A DNA stretch of 64,000 nt from an uncultured Lachnospiraceae bacterium. Its GTDB lineage: Bacteria; Bacillota; Clostridia; Lachnospirales; Lachnospiraceae. Numbering within the stretch: the stretch's first letter is position 1; each line of letters begins with the position of its first letter. The notes beneath the pieces are model-generated. The model made no database searches. It had not been told where the DNA came from and saw only the letters and a list, made by a program, of their open reading frames with translations. Location of the stretch: positions 1-64,000 of the forward strand of contig CAJTQO010000014.1 of assembly GCA_910578405.1 (NCBI GenBank). Reading direction: 5' to 3'. Positions 16,868 to 25,431 of the stretch are shown piece after piece. The translations under genes and the position numbers were made by a program.

Positions 16868-17797
16868 ATGGAATTGCTTAGCGTAATTGTCCCTTGTTAC
16901 AATGAGGAGGAAAATATCCGCGATTTTTATGAGGAATTGATGAAGAACGGAGGGTTTTTCCAGGACAGGGGATTGGAAGTGGAAGTTATATATATTGATG
17001 ATGGCTCCAAAGACGGGACAGTGAAAAAGGTGAAGGAGCTGGCGGCAGAAGACGCAAGGGTGCATCTTGTTTCTTTTTCCAGGAATTTTGGCAAAGAGGC
17101 GGCTGTGTATGCAGGGCTGCAGAAGGCAAAGGGGGATTATGCAGTAATGATGGACTGTGATTTGCAGGATCCGCCGTCGCTTCTTCCGGAGATGTTCCGT
17201 TATATCGGGGAGGGTTATGATTCGGTGGCAACAAGGCGGGTGACGAGGAAAGGGGAACCGGTAATCCGCTCTTTTTTTGCACGTATGTTTTACCGGCTGA
17301 TTAATAAGATTTCCAGGACGGAAATCGTGGATGGGGCCAGAGACTATCGGCTGATGACAAGGCAGGTGGTGGACTCCATACTTGCCATGGCGGAGTATAA
17401 CCGCTTTACCAAAGGGATTTTCGGATGGGTAGGCTACCAAACGAAATGGCTGGAGTATGAAAACATAGAGCGGAAAAAGGGGGAAACGAAATGGTCTTTC
17501 TGGAAACTGTTTTTATATTCCATTGACGGGATTACGGCATTTTCTACGGTGCCTTTGGCCATTGCATCCTTTATGGGGGTGTTGTTTTGCGTGGTGGCAT
17601 TTTTAATGATTTTGTTTATTATTGTTAGAAAACTGGCATTTGGCGATCCGACGGCAGGCTGGCCGTCCATGGTCTGCATTATGTTGATGTGCAGCGGCAT
17701 CCAGTTGTTCTGCTTAGGTATAGTGGGGCAGTATTTGTCAAAGACTTATATGGAAGTGAAAAAGAGGCCGGTGTATTTGGTGAAGGAAGAATGGTAG
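16868..17797 (+). CDS. GtrB/DPM1-like polyprenyl-phosphate glycosyltransferase (GT2)
   Basis: 309 residues. The GT2 domain (1-230) shows SVIVPCYNEEENI, IDDGSKDGT, and the metal-binding MDCDLQDPP (D-x-D) typical of enzymes that move a sugar from a nucleotide donor to undecaprenyl phosphate. Two C-terminal membrane helices (about 237-262 and 272-292) end in a short basic tail, the GtrB layout. The product, an Und-P-sugar, is normally flipped and used by a GT-C enzyme outside, and a GT-C-type protein is encoded at 31113 in the same cluster. First gene after a good promoter. The sugar cannot be predicted. Confidence 0.88.
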   Translation: MELLSVIVPCYNEEENIRDFYEELMKNGGFFQDRGLEVEVIYIDDGSKDGTVKKVKELAAEDARVHLVSFSRNFGKEAAVYAGLQKAKGDYAVMMDCDLQDPPSLLPEMFRYIGEGYDSVATRRVTRKGEPVIRSFFARMFYRLINKISRTEIVDGARDYRLMTRQVVDSILAMAEYNRFTKGIFGWVGYQTKWLEYENIERKKGETKWSFWKLFLYSIDGITAFSTVPLAIASFMGVLFCVVAFLMILFIIVRKLAFGDPTAGWPSMVCIMLMCSGIQLFCLGIVGQYLSKTYMEVKKRPVYLVKEEW

Positions 17798-17884
17798 GGC
17801 TGGCCGGCCGGAAAGGGAAGCTATGGTTTGCCTTGCGTGCATAGGGAAGAAGCGGGCAATGTTGGAAGGGAAGCGGGGAAGACG

Positions 17885-18637
17885 ATGGGCGGGCTGGTCA
17901 GTATAGTGACGCCGGTATATAATGCGGGCGCATATATAGAAGAAACCATTGCCATGGTGTGCCGCCAGACGTATACGGATTGGGAGCTTTTGCTGGTGGA
18001 CGACGGTTCGGCGGATGATGGCAGGGAAAAAATCGAAAAGTGGCAAAAGAGGGACAGCCGGATTCGTCTGCTTGCCAGAGAGAAAAACGGCGGCGCCGCA
18101 TTGGCGCGTAATTTCGGGGTGGAACATGCGGCCGGGAGATATCTTGCGTTTTTGGATGCGGACGATATCTGGATGGAAAATAAGCTGGAGCGGGAATTGG
18201 GTTTTATGGAAGAAACGGGGGCGGCTTTTGTCTTTACGGCTTATGAATTCGGAGATGAGAGGGCGGTAAGGACGGGGAAAGTGGTAAATGTGCCAAAGAC
18301 GCTGTCTTACCGACAGGCATTGTCGCGGACGGTTATTTTTACGAGTACAGTGCTGTTTGATTTGGAAAAAATAAACAGGGAATTGATAAAGATGCCCAAT
18401 GTGCCAAGTGAGGATACGGCTACCTGGTGGAAGGCGCTGCGTCACGGTTATACGGCGTACGGATTAAATGAAGCGCTGGTGGTATACCGGAGGCCGGAGC
18501 GGTCGCTGTCTTCCAATAAAGGCAAGGCGATTGTCAGGATATGGAATCTGTACCGGAGGGTAGAGAAGCTTTCGGTGGCGTGCAGCCTTTGGAATTTTGT
18601 AGGATGGGCGTGGCGTGCGGCGTGGCGGCGGCTTTAG
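17885..18637 (+). CDS. Glycosyltransferase family 2
   Basis: About 250 residues from the ATG at 17885, chosen because VSIVTPVYN must lie near the N-terminus and GGGGAAG precedes it. GT-A fold marks: LVDDGSADDG, NGGAALARNFG, and the D-x-D motif FLDADDIW. It is cytosolic or loosely membrane-bound and most likely adds one sugar to the lipid-linked repeat unit started by the WbaP-like enzyme encoded next. The C-terminal VYRRPERSLSSNK segment is common in capsule GT2 enzymes. Donor and acceptor unknown. Confidence 0.85.
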   Translation: MGGLVSIVTPVYNAGAYIEETIAMVCRQTYTDWELLLVDDGSADDGREKIEKWQKRDSRIRLLAREKNGGAALARNFGVEHAAGRYLAFLDADDIWMENKLERELGFMEETGAAFVFTAYEFGDERAVRTGKVVNVPKTLSYRQALSRTVIFTSTVLFDLEKINRELIKMPNVPSEDTATWWKALRHGYTAYGLNEALVVYRRPERSLSSNKGKAIVRIWNLYRRVEKLSVACSLWNFVGWAWRAAWRRL

Positions 18638-18692
18638 CGGAACAGGGCCATCTATGTGGCCAAAACCGGATAGGCGGATATGAGGTAGGAAA

Positions 18693-20078
18693 GTGAAACA
18701 AAAGGAATCAAAGAAAAGGGTGATTGTCCTACTGCTGTCTTTGCTTGGGCTTTGCCTGCAGACAGCGGTCTATGCATATGTCTGGCTGGTGGAATATTAT
18801 CCTTATCTGGCCAGGCTTGGTCAGGTGAATTATTATAAAAACGGGCATATTATCATTATTGGAATATATTTTATCCTGCTTTTCTTTTTTGAAAATACGT
18901 ACGGGGGATTGAAAATCGGATATTTGAAGACATCGGAAATTTTTCTGTCGCAGATTTTTTCCCTGCTGGCAGTGAATGTGATTTCTTATGCGCAGATTAT
19001 GCTGCTTAGGAACTGGATGGTTCCGGTGGCTCCTATTTTGGCAGTCCTGGTGATACAATTGGTGATATCCGGCATGTGGACCTGGGCCTGCAATGCCTTT
19101 TACCGGAGGTTTTTCCCACCTAGGGAACTGCTGCTTGTCTATGGGGAAAGAGCCATTGATGACATTCTTGGCAAATTTTCCACCAGGAAGGATAAATACC
19201 GGGTGAAGAAATGCATGAATATTAACAGTGGCGTGGGCGCCATTGAAGAAGAGGTGCAGGAAGGGTACGACGCGATTGTATTATGGGATATCCCTACCAA
19301 AGAGCGGAATAAGCTTCTGAAATTCTGTTATGGGCGGTCAATCCGTGTCTATATGATGCCGAAGATTACGGATGTGCTAATCCAGGGGTCTTCCCAACTG
19401 CATCTGTTTGATACGCCTATTTTCTTAACAAGGGAATATTCGCTGCGGGTGGAAGAGCGGGCGGTGAAACGGCTGATTGATTTGGTATGCGCGTTGATTC
19501 TGGCAGTGGCTGCTTCTCCGGTTATGTTAATAGCGGCGGCGGTCATTAAGCTGTATGACGGAGGGCCTGTGTTTTACCGGCAGGTGCGCTGCACCAAGGA
19601 TCAGAAGGAATTTTACATTTTGAAATTCCGCAGTATGCGGGTGGATGCGGAGAAGGATGGCGTGGCCAGGCTGGCGGCGAAAAACGATTCCCGGATTACC
19701 CCGGTGGGGAAGTTTATCCGGGCGGTGCGGATTGATGAACTGCCGCAGCTTTTTAATATCCTGCGGGGGGATATGTCGTTTATCGGGCCAAGGCCGGAGC
19801 GGCCGGAAATTATTGCACAGTATGTGGAAACGATGCCGGAGTTTGTATTTCGTATGAAGGTGAAAGCGGGGCTGGCGGGATATGCCCAAGTTTATGGGAA
19901 GTATAATACCACGCCATATGACAAGCTGAAACTGGATTTGGCTTACATTGAGAATTATACGGTGTGGCTGGATTTGAAGCTGATGCTGCTGACGCTGAAA
20001 ATACTGTTTAAGCTGGAAAGCACGGAGGGTGTGGACAGCAGGCAGGTGACGGCGATGAAAAAGGAAGAGGATAGCTGA
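18693..20078 (+). CDS. Polyprenyl glycosylphosphotransferase (WbaP/CpsE-like priming sugar transferase)
   Basis: 461 residues from a GTG. Four N-terminal membrane helices (to about 135), a nucleotide-binding-like central domain, one further hydrophobic hairpin at about 263-285, and the C-terminal catalytic domain with KFRSMRVDAE, RIDELPQLFNIL and SFIGPRPERPE. These are the conserved phosphoglycosyl transferase motifs; the Asp-Glu of the first is catalytic. It transfers a sugar phosphate from a UDP-sugar to undecaprenyl phosphate, so it begins each repeat unit. The presence of one such gene marks this cluster as a Wzy-type polysaccharide locus. Confidence 0.92.
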   Translation: MKQKESKKRVIVLLLSLLGLCLQTAVYAYVWLVEYYPYLARLGQVNYYKNGHIIIIGIYFILLFFFENTYGGLKIGYLKTSEIFLSQIFSLLAVNVISYAQIMLLRNWMVPVAPILAVLVIQLVISGMWTWACNAFYRRFFPPRELLLVYGERAIDDILGKFSTRKDKYRVKKCMNINSGVGAIEEEVQEGYDAIVLWDIPTKERNKLLKFCYGRSIRVYMMPKITDVLIQGSSQLHLFDTPIFLTREYSLRVEERAVKRLIDLVCALILAVAASPVMLIAAAVIKLYDGGPVFYRQVRCTKDQKEFYILKFRSMRVDAEKDGVARLAAKNDSRITPVGKFIRAVRIDELPQLFNILRGDMSFIGPRPERPEIIAQYVETMPEFVFRMKVKAGLAGYAQVYGKYNTTPYDKLKLDLAYIENYTVWLDLKLMLLTLKILFKLESTEGVDSRQVTAMKKEEDS

Positions 20079-20111
20079 GCGGCGTGCAGCATAGGAAAAG
20101 GAAGGGCCGGG

Positions 20112-21416
20112 ATGGAAAATCAGAATTATATGCGGGAAGGGCTGGATATAAAGCGGGTGGCGCTGCTGATGCGAAAGAAGCTATGGATGCCTGTTGCAGC
20201 GGCAGTGGCGGGAGCTATTTTCTGCGCAGGAATCTATCTGTTGACGCATGTTGTGTTTGCGCCAGCCAGGGAATTCCAATCAGTGTCGAAATTATATTTG
20301 AATTTTAACTGTGAACCGGAAGACTTTAATGAGCTTTCCTATAACGGGTATACATGGAATGATTTAATGGCGACGGACCCGATTCTGGATTATACGATGA
20401 AGGGGCTTCCTGACGGAACGGAAAGGGCAGTGGTGGCAGCGGCGACTAAGGCGGAAATTTTGTCGGATATCCGTTTGCTGACGATTACGGTCACTACGGG
20501 AAAGCCGGAGATGGCGGCGCAGATTATGAAAGCCACGCAGGAATCGCTGGTGCATCTTGGGGAAACGGATTCGTTGTTTGAGAGCATAGAGGTATACAGT
20601 ACCGTAGGGCCGCAGCAGATTGTTTGGGACAACCGGACGGGACGGGCTGCAGTGGCCGGAGCGGCGCTTGGCTTATGCCTGGCGCTGATGGTTATGGCAT
20701 TTTATTATGTATTGGATGACTCGGTATATGTGGCGGAGGATGTGGAAAAACGTTACGGGATACCGGCGTTTGGCGTGCTTGTGGCTGGAAATGGGGGAAA
20801 GGGACAGCCTTTTGGCAGGGAATTTGCCATAAATTACGCCTATTTGTGCAGAGGGGTCCAAACGGTTGTTTTGGCAGGTCTGGAGGACAGGGAAGAGGCT
20901 AAGGAGGCCGGAAGGATTTTGGCGCAGACGCTGGATGCAGAGGCGTCAAATGTCCGGCAGGCTCTTGGGAAAGGCCATGCGCCGTCTGCGGACGAGGCCG
21001 GAAGGGCTGGCGCGGCTCTTTCGGCAAAAAGGGGAAGCTATGGCGGATTAGGCATAGGGGAAGGCGGTGAGACGCAGGGCAGGGAACTGGCGCCAAAGGA
21101 CAGGGCAGTGGAAGGCATAAGAGGGAACGGGGAAAGGGAAGCGTTCCCGCGGCTGGTGGCGGTGGGGAGCCTGGAAGAGGATGCGGACTTGTTCTGCCGG
21201 ATTCGGGAGGCGGACGGCGTAGTATTGGCGGTGCGTTACGGGGGCCGGAACGGGAAGCGGCTGGAACGGGCATTGGGGAATTTGAAAAAGCAGGATGGTA
21301 AGGTGTTGGGGGCAGTGGTGGTACATGCAGATGAGACATTTTTGAAATGGTATTATATGGGCGAAAAGAGAAAAGGCGGAAATGAGGTAGGCGAGGGAAA
21401 AACGGAAAATGCTTGA
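20112..21416 (+). CDS. Wzz/CpsC-like chain-length protein with a kinase-like tail lacking Walker A
   Basis: 434 residues. A first membrane helix at about 28-48, an extracytoplasmic domain to about 175, and a second helix at about 180-205 followed by DDSVYVAEDVEKRYGIPAFGVL; this is the polysaccharide co-polymerase (Wzz) arrangement. The remaining about 200 residues look like a BY-kinase (CpsD) fold in outline: strands VVLAG, LVAVGSL, DGVVLAVRYG and KVLGAVVVH are in the right order. No GxxGxGKT loop is present and a Gly/Glu/Arg-rich insert (about 290-345) interrupts it. It likely controls polymer length without tyrosine kinase activity. GGGCCGGG lies before the ATG. Confidence 0.75.
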   Translation: MENQNYMREGLDIKRVALLMRKKLWMPVAAAVAGAIFCAGIYLLTHVVFAPAREFQSVSKLYLNFNCEPEDFNELSYNGYTWNDLMATDPILDYTMKGLPDGTERAVVAAATKAEILSDIRLLTITVTTGKPEMAAQIMKATQESLVHLGETDSLFESIEVYSTVGPQQIVWDNRTGRAAVAGAALGLCLALMVMAFYYVLDDSVYVAEDVEKRYGIPAFGVLVAGNGGKGQPFGREFAINYAYLCRGVQTVVLAGLEDREEAKEAGRILAQTLDAEASNVRQALGKGHAPSADEAGRAGAALSAKRGSYGGLGIGEGGETQGRELAPKDRAVEGIRGNGEREAFPRLVAVGSLEEDADLFCRIREADGVVLAVRYGGRNGKRLERALGNLKKQDGKVLGAVVVHADETFLKWYYMGEKRKGGNEVGEGKTENA

Positions 21417-21475
21417 TATAGGCGATGGGGAAAAAGCCAAACGAATGTGATATGGGTGCGGAAAAGGGAAAGGGT

Positions 21476-22261
21476 ATGGAAATGGGCATACAGATGTTGG
21501 TGTCTGCGGTAAATCAGGAGGTGCGCACGATAGCGGAGCGGATGAACCTGGAGGCGGATGCAATTGTAATCAACCAATGCGACAGCTTTGGCTATGAGGA
21601 ATATGAATGTCATGGACACAGAATACGCTGCTATAGTTTAAAGGAGCGTGGGGTCGGGCTTTCCAGAAATAATGCACTGATGCGGGCAGAGGCAGGGCTG
21701 TGCATGTTCGCAGACGAGGACATTGTATATGAAACGGGATATGCCAGGCAGGTGGAGGAAGTGTTTAAACAACATAAAGATGTGGATGTTGTGCTGTTTA
21801 ATGTAAAGGTGGCGCCTGCAAGGAGGACTTACTGGAACGAAGGGGAGAAGCGGGTCAGGTGGTACAATTATGGGAGGTATCCGGCCTACAGTGTGGCGGC
21901 GCGGACGGATGCGCTGCATAGGGCCAATGTGAACTTCTCTTTGCTGTTTGGCGGAGGCGCGAGGTATAGCAACGGGGAGGACAGTTTGTTTTTGCGGGAT
22001 TGCTTGAGGGCGGGACTGCGGTTGATGGCTTCTCCGGTGGTCATTGGGCAAGAGCTGGAACGGGAGTCTACCTGGTTTCATGGTTATACGGACAAATTTT
22101 TTAAGGACAGGGGTGTGCTGTATCACTTTTTGTACGGGAAGATGGCAGCGCCTTTCTCCTTGCGTTTTCTGTTTGCGCATAGAGGGGAAATGTGCCGGGA
22201 AACCGGGTGGAGAGAGGCATATGGGCTGATGAAGGAAGGGATAAAGGAAGGCAAAGGCTGA
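21476..22261 (+). CDS. Glycosyltransferase family 2-like protein
   Basis: About 261 residues from the ATG at 21476, preceded by AAAAGGGAAAGGG; in-frame ATGs at 21425, 21452 and 21482 are alternatives. The N-terminal strand IQMLVSAVNQEV, GVGLSRNNALMRA, and an acidic FADEDIVY (in the D-x-D position) indicate a GT-A fold. The GEDSLFLRDCLRAGL segment resembles the acceptor-side motif ED of GT2 enzymes. It is a divergent member and may act on the lipid-linked repeat unit. The end overlaps nothing; the polymerase gene begins 2 bases later. Confidence 0.7.
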   Translation: MEMGIQMLVSAVNQEVRTIAERMNLEADAIVINQCDSFGYEEYECHGHRIRCYSLKERGVGLSRNNALMRAEAGLCMFADEDIVYETGYARQVEEVFKQHKDVDVVLFNVKVAPARRTYWNEGEKRVRWYNYGRYPAYSVAARTDALHRANVNFSLLFGGGARYSNGEDSLFLRDCLRAGLRLMASPVVIGQELERESTWFHGYTDKFFKDRGVLYHFLYGKMAAPFSLRFLFAHRGEMCRETGWREAYGLMKEGIKEGKG

Positions 22262-22263
22262 TT

Positions 22264-23511
22264 ATGGTTTTCTATTTGGCAATTGCGGTGGCAACCGTGG
22301 CTTTGGCGGCGTTAGTAAGGTTGGAGCCGGAGAGGATGGATGCATGCCGGCAGACAAGCGGAAGCTTTGGTAAGGATAAGGATGCGCAGCCAGGTGTGTG
22401 CGGAAAGCAAAACGAAGGGGCGCTTGGGTATGTGGATACAGGCGTGCGGCTATGCGCCTGTAGAGGATATGGGGCGAAGGGAGTCAGCAGGCGGCAGGCA
22501 TGTAATATGCTGTGCCTGTTTTCTATTTTTACCATATTGTTTGCAGTGTCGGCGTGTCGGCTGAACGTTGGGAATGATTATGCAAAATATGTGGAATTTA
22601 TGCATTTGATTGCTTGCGGCGCGGTAAATTATGTGCCTACGGAAGTTGGGTTCAATGTTTTGGTCGCGGCGCTTTACCGGCTGTCTGGAAGTGAGAATTT
22701 TCTTCTGGTGTTTGGAGTGTTTGCTTTTTTTACCATTGGGCTTTTTCTGAAAGCGATGTATGAGCAGAGTGACAGCTTCGGATGGAGTTTCTTTCTGTTT
22801 ATGGCGTTTGGATTTTATTTTTCCACGTTTAATACGGTGCGGTATTATCTGGCGCTGGCATTGGCGCTGTATGCGGTGAAGTACGTATTAAAGAGGGAGT
22901 GGGGGAAATTCCTGTTAGCCGTTTTGGTGGGGGCGGCGTTCCATAAGTCAATGTTTGTAGTGATATTGCTGTATCCGCTGGCCGCATTGGCGTGGAAAAA
23001 GTGGCAGCTTGCGCTGATGGCGCTGTTTTGCACTACGTTTTTTTTCATGCAGGATTTTTATTTGCGCGCAGTGGTGTTTTTATATCCGTCTTATGAAGAT
23101 ACGGAGTATCTGGAGGGCGGCGTCAGTTGGTTTAATATTTTGCGCTGCGCCGGGGTATTGGCATTGTCTTTCCTCTATTACCGTCAGGCCGTGGAGGGGA
23201 GCAGGCGGAATCGGTTTTACTTTTTCTGCAATCTGGGAGCTTTGGTGTTGTATACGTGTTGCTCTTTTTTGCCGATTATTACCAGGATTGGGTATTACCT
23301 GAACATGACGCAGATTCTTTTTATCCCGGCTATTTTGGTTAAAATAAAGGACAGGCGGCAGAGACGGTTTTGGAGTGTGGCGGTGGCTTTGGCGGCGGCG
23401 GGATATTTTGCGCTGTATTTAATGCGGGCAGGGCAGGATGGGATTCGGGTGCTGCCGTACCGGACTTTTATGTTTCATGAGATGGTTCCGATTTTGTCAG
23501 ATGTGAATTGA
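22264..23511 (+). CDS. EpsG-like polysaccharide polymerase (Wzy role)
   Basis: 415 residues with about ten hydrophobic segments. RLNVGNDYAKYVEF and the FNTVRYYLALALALYAVKY segment are characteristic of the EpsG family, which fills the Wzy polymerase role in many Firmicutes. Between the first helix and the next (about 20-75) lies a hydrophilic, Cys-, Gly- and Arg-containing loop that looks like a lineage-specific insertion. The ATG at 22264 follows GGAAGG and AAAGG. It joins repeat units on the outer face of the membrane together with the Wzz-like protein. No Wzx flippase is seen in the window. Confidence 0.8.
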   Translation: MVFYLAIAVATVALAALVRLEPERMDACRQTSGSFGKDKDAQPGVCGKQNEGALGYVDTGVRLCACRGYGAKGVSRRQACNMLCLFSIFTILFAVSACRLNVGNDYAKYVEFMHLIACGAVNYVPTEVGFNVLVAALYRLSGSENFLLVFGVFAFFTIGLFLKAMYEQSDSFGWSFFLFMAFGFYFSTFNTVRYYLALALALYAVKYVLKREWGKFLLAVLVGAAFHKSMFVVILLYPLAALAWKKWQLALMALFCTTFFFMQDFYLRAVVFLYPSYEDTEYLEGGVSWFNILRCAGVLALSFLYYRQAVEGSRRNRFYFFCNLGALVLYTCCSFLPIITRIGYYLNMTQILFIPAILVKIKDRRQRRFWSVAVALAAAGYFALYLMRAGQDGIRVLPYRTFMFHEMVPILSDVN

Positions 23512-23573
23512 GGGATGGATGCAGAGAAAGGTTTTTTGGACTGTGGCGGCTTAAAGGCGGAAAGGGGGACCGG

Positions 23574-24422
23574 ATGGTGTTAGGGCAGGAAAGGGTGGAA
23601 TTTAGCATTATTGTAGTTTGCCTGAATGCGGGAGAGCGGTTACGGATAACGGTGGACAGCATTTTGGGACAGTCCTATGGGGGGTATGAGATTCTGGTGA
23701 AGGATGGGATGTCTACGGACGGCAGTTTGGACAGGCTGCCGGAGGATGCGAGGATTCGGGCGCTGCGCAGGAAAGACCGGGGGATTTATGATGCGATGAA
23801 TCAGGCCGTGGAAGAGGCGAAGGGACGGTATATTTATTTTTTAAACTGCGGGGATGTTTTTTTCGATGGGGAGGCGCTGCAGCGGGTAAAAGGGCATATC
23901 CGGGAAACGGAGAAGGAGGGCAAAAGAGAGGAGGGCGCAAGCCGGTATGTTTTTTATGGGGATATTTACGAACGTCTGACGGGACAGCGGGTGGCTTCCA
24001 ACCCTGCCATAGACGCCTTTGGGTGTTACCGGAATGTGCCATGTCATCAAGCCTGTTTTTACGGGGCAGGTCTGATGCGGGATAAGGGGTTTGACCTGCG
24101 GTACCGGGTAAGGGCGGATTATGAGCATTTTCTTTGGTGTTTCTTTCAAGGAGGGGCTGAGATGGTTTATATGCCGGAGCTTGTAGCGAATTACGAAGGA
24201 GGCGGTTTTTCGGAGACAAAGGCTAACCGGAAGGCGTCGGCAAGGGAGCATCGGGAAATCGTTGGGAGGTATATGTCACGGGGGCAGGTGTGGAAATACA
24301 GGGCGATTATGGCTTTGACTTTGGCGCCGCTGCGGACGTGGCTGGCAGGGAATAGGCTAACGGCCCGCGCTTATCAATGGGGGAAGGGGTTGGTGTATGG
24401 GAGGGGAGGCAAGTGCAGTTAG
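23574..24422 (+). CDS. Glycosyltransferase family 2 (WcaA-like)
   Basis: 282 residues from the ATG at 23574, which has AAAGGGGG six bases upstream. GT-A marks are SIIVVCLNAGERL, LVKDGMSTDGSL, the DRGIYDAMNQAVEEAKG segment very common in WcaA-type capsule transferases, and FLNCGDVFF in the D-x-D position. Likely a cytosolic enzyme adding a sugar to the lipid-linked repeat unit. Follows the polymerase gene by about 60 bases. Confidence 0.85.
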   Translation: MVLGQERVEFSIIVVCLNAGERLRITVDSILGQSYGGYEILVKDGMSTDGSLDRLPEDARIRALRRKDRGIYDAMNQAVEEAKGRYIYFLNCGDVFFDGEALQRVKGHIRETEKEGKREEGASRYVFYGDIYERLTGQRVASNPAIDAFGCYRNVPCHQACFYGAGLMRDKGFDLRYRVRADYEHFLWCFFQGGAEMVYMPELVANYEGGGFSETKANRKASAREHREIVGRYMSRGQVWKYRAIMALTLAPLRTWLAGNRLTARAYQWGKGLVYGRGGKCS

Positions 24423-24498
24423 GAAAGAAGATAGGGGACGCTGTTGCTTTGGTTTTAGAAGAAATTTAGTTAGTAAGAAGTATTTCAGGTGAGGGACG

Positions 24499-25380
24499 AT
24501 GCATTTTGTCGATGCGAAAAGCATTTTATCAGCAAAGAATGGAATGAATTTATACCGTGGCTGTTCCCATGGTTGTATATATTGTGATTCCAGGAGCAAA
24601 TGTTACCAAATGGAGCATGATTTTGAGGACATTGCAGTAAAGGCCAATGCCATCGAACTGTTAGAGCAGGCCCTGAAACGGAAGCGTTTGAAAGGTATGC
24701 TTAGCATGGGTTCTATGACGGATCCTTATATCCCCTTGGAAGAGGAAATAGGGAACGTGCGCAAGGCACTGGCTTTGGCAGACCAGTACGGCTTTGGCCT
24801 TACGTTAATAACCAAATCGGACAGGGTATTGCGTGATTTGGATTTGCTTAGGGCGATTCAGGAAAAAACCAAATGTGTGGTGCAAATGACGCTGACAACG
24901 TATGATGAGGATTTGTGCAGGAAGATAGAGCCTTATGTGAGCGTCACAAGGCAACGGGTCCAGGCGCTAAAACGGCTGCGGGACGCAGGGATTCCAACGG
25001 TGGTCTGGCTTTGCCCCATTCTTCCTTTTATCAATGATACAGAGGAAAACATCCGGGGGATTTTAACCGATTGTATGGAAGCGGGAGTCTATGGCGTGAT
25101 TTGTTTTGGCATGGGGCTGACGCTGCGGGACGGGAACCGGGAATATTTTTACCGTCAGCTTGACCGACTGTTTCCAGGCATGAAAGCCAAGTATATAAGG
25201 GCTTACGGTATGCGGTATGAGATAAACAGCCCAAGGAACCGTGAGCTGATGAAATTATTCCACCAACTTTGTGAAGAGGGCGGAATGGTGCATGATAATG
25301 ATAAGATATTCGCATATTTAAATCGTTTTGAGCAAAAAAGGGAGTATGTCCAGTTAAGTTTGTTTGATTCTCTAATGTAG
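24499..25380 (+). CDS. Radical SAM protein, spore-photoproduct-lyase-like family
   Basis: 293 residues. The 4Fe-4S motif is C22-x3-C26-x2-C29 (YRGCSHGCIYCDSRS), close to the N-terminus as in the SPL-like family, followed by GSMTDPY and LITKSDRVLRDLDLL, also typical. These enzymes use S-adenosylmethionine to start radical chemistry; for this subfamily the substrate is unknown, with DNA or nucleic acid repair suspected from its relation to SplB. The extreme C-terminus is QLSLFDSLM, which matches the QL(S/D)LF beta-clamp-binding consensus. It sits between glycan genes but shows no glycan motif, so position is probably incidental. Confidence 0.85.
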   Translation: MHFVDAKSILSAKNGMNLYRGCSHGCIYCDSRSKCYQMEHDFEDIAVKANAIELLEQALKRKRLKGMLSMGSMTDPYIPLEEEIGNVRKALALADQYGFGLTLITKSDRVLRDLDLLRAIQEKTKCVVQMTLTTYDEDLCRKIEPYVSVTRQRVQALKRLRDAGIPTVVWLCPILPFINDTEENIRGILTDCMEAGVYGVICFGMGLTLRDGNREYFYRQLDRLFPGMKAKYIRAYGMRYEINSPRNRELMKLFHQLCEEGGMVHDNDKIFAYLNRFEQKREYVQLSLFDSLM

Positions 25381-25431
25381 CGGCGGTTTGGAGAGCGGAA
25401 TGGACATAGAAGGGGAACGGCTTGGGAAAGG

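Noticed and set aside
20284..20290. TGTCGAA, a match to the Spo0A box
   Set aside because: It lies inside the Wzz-like coding sequence; a single 7-base match is expected by chance in 64 kb.
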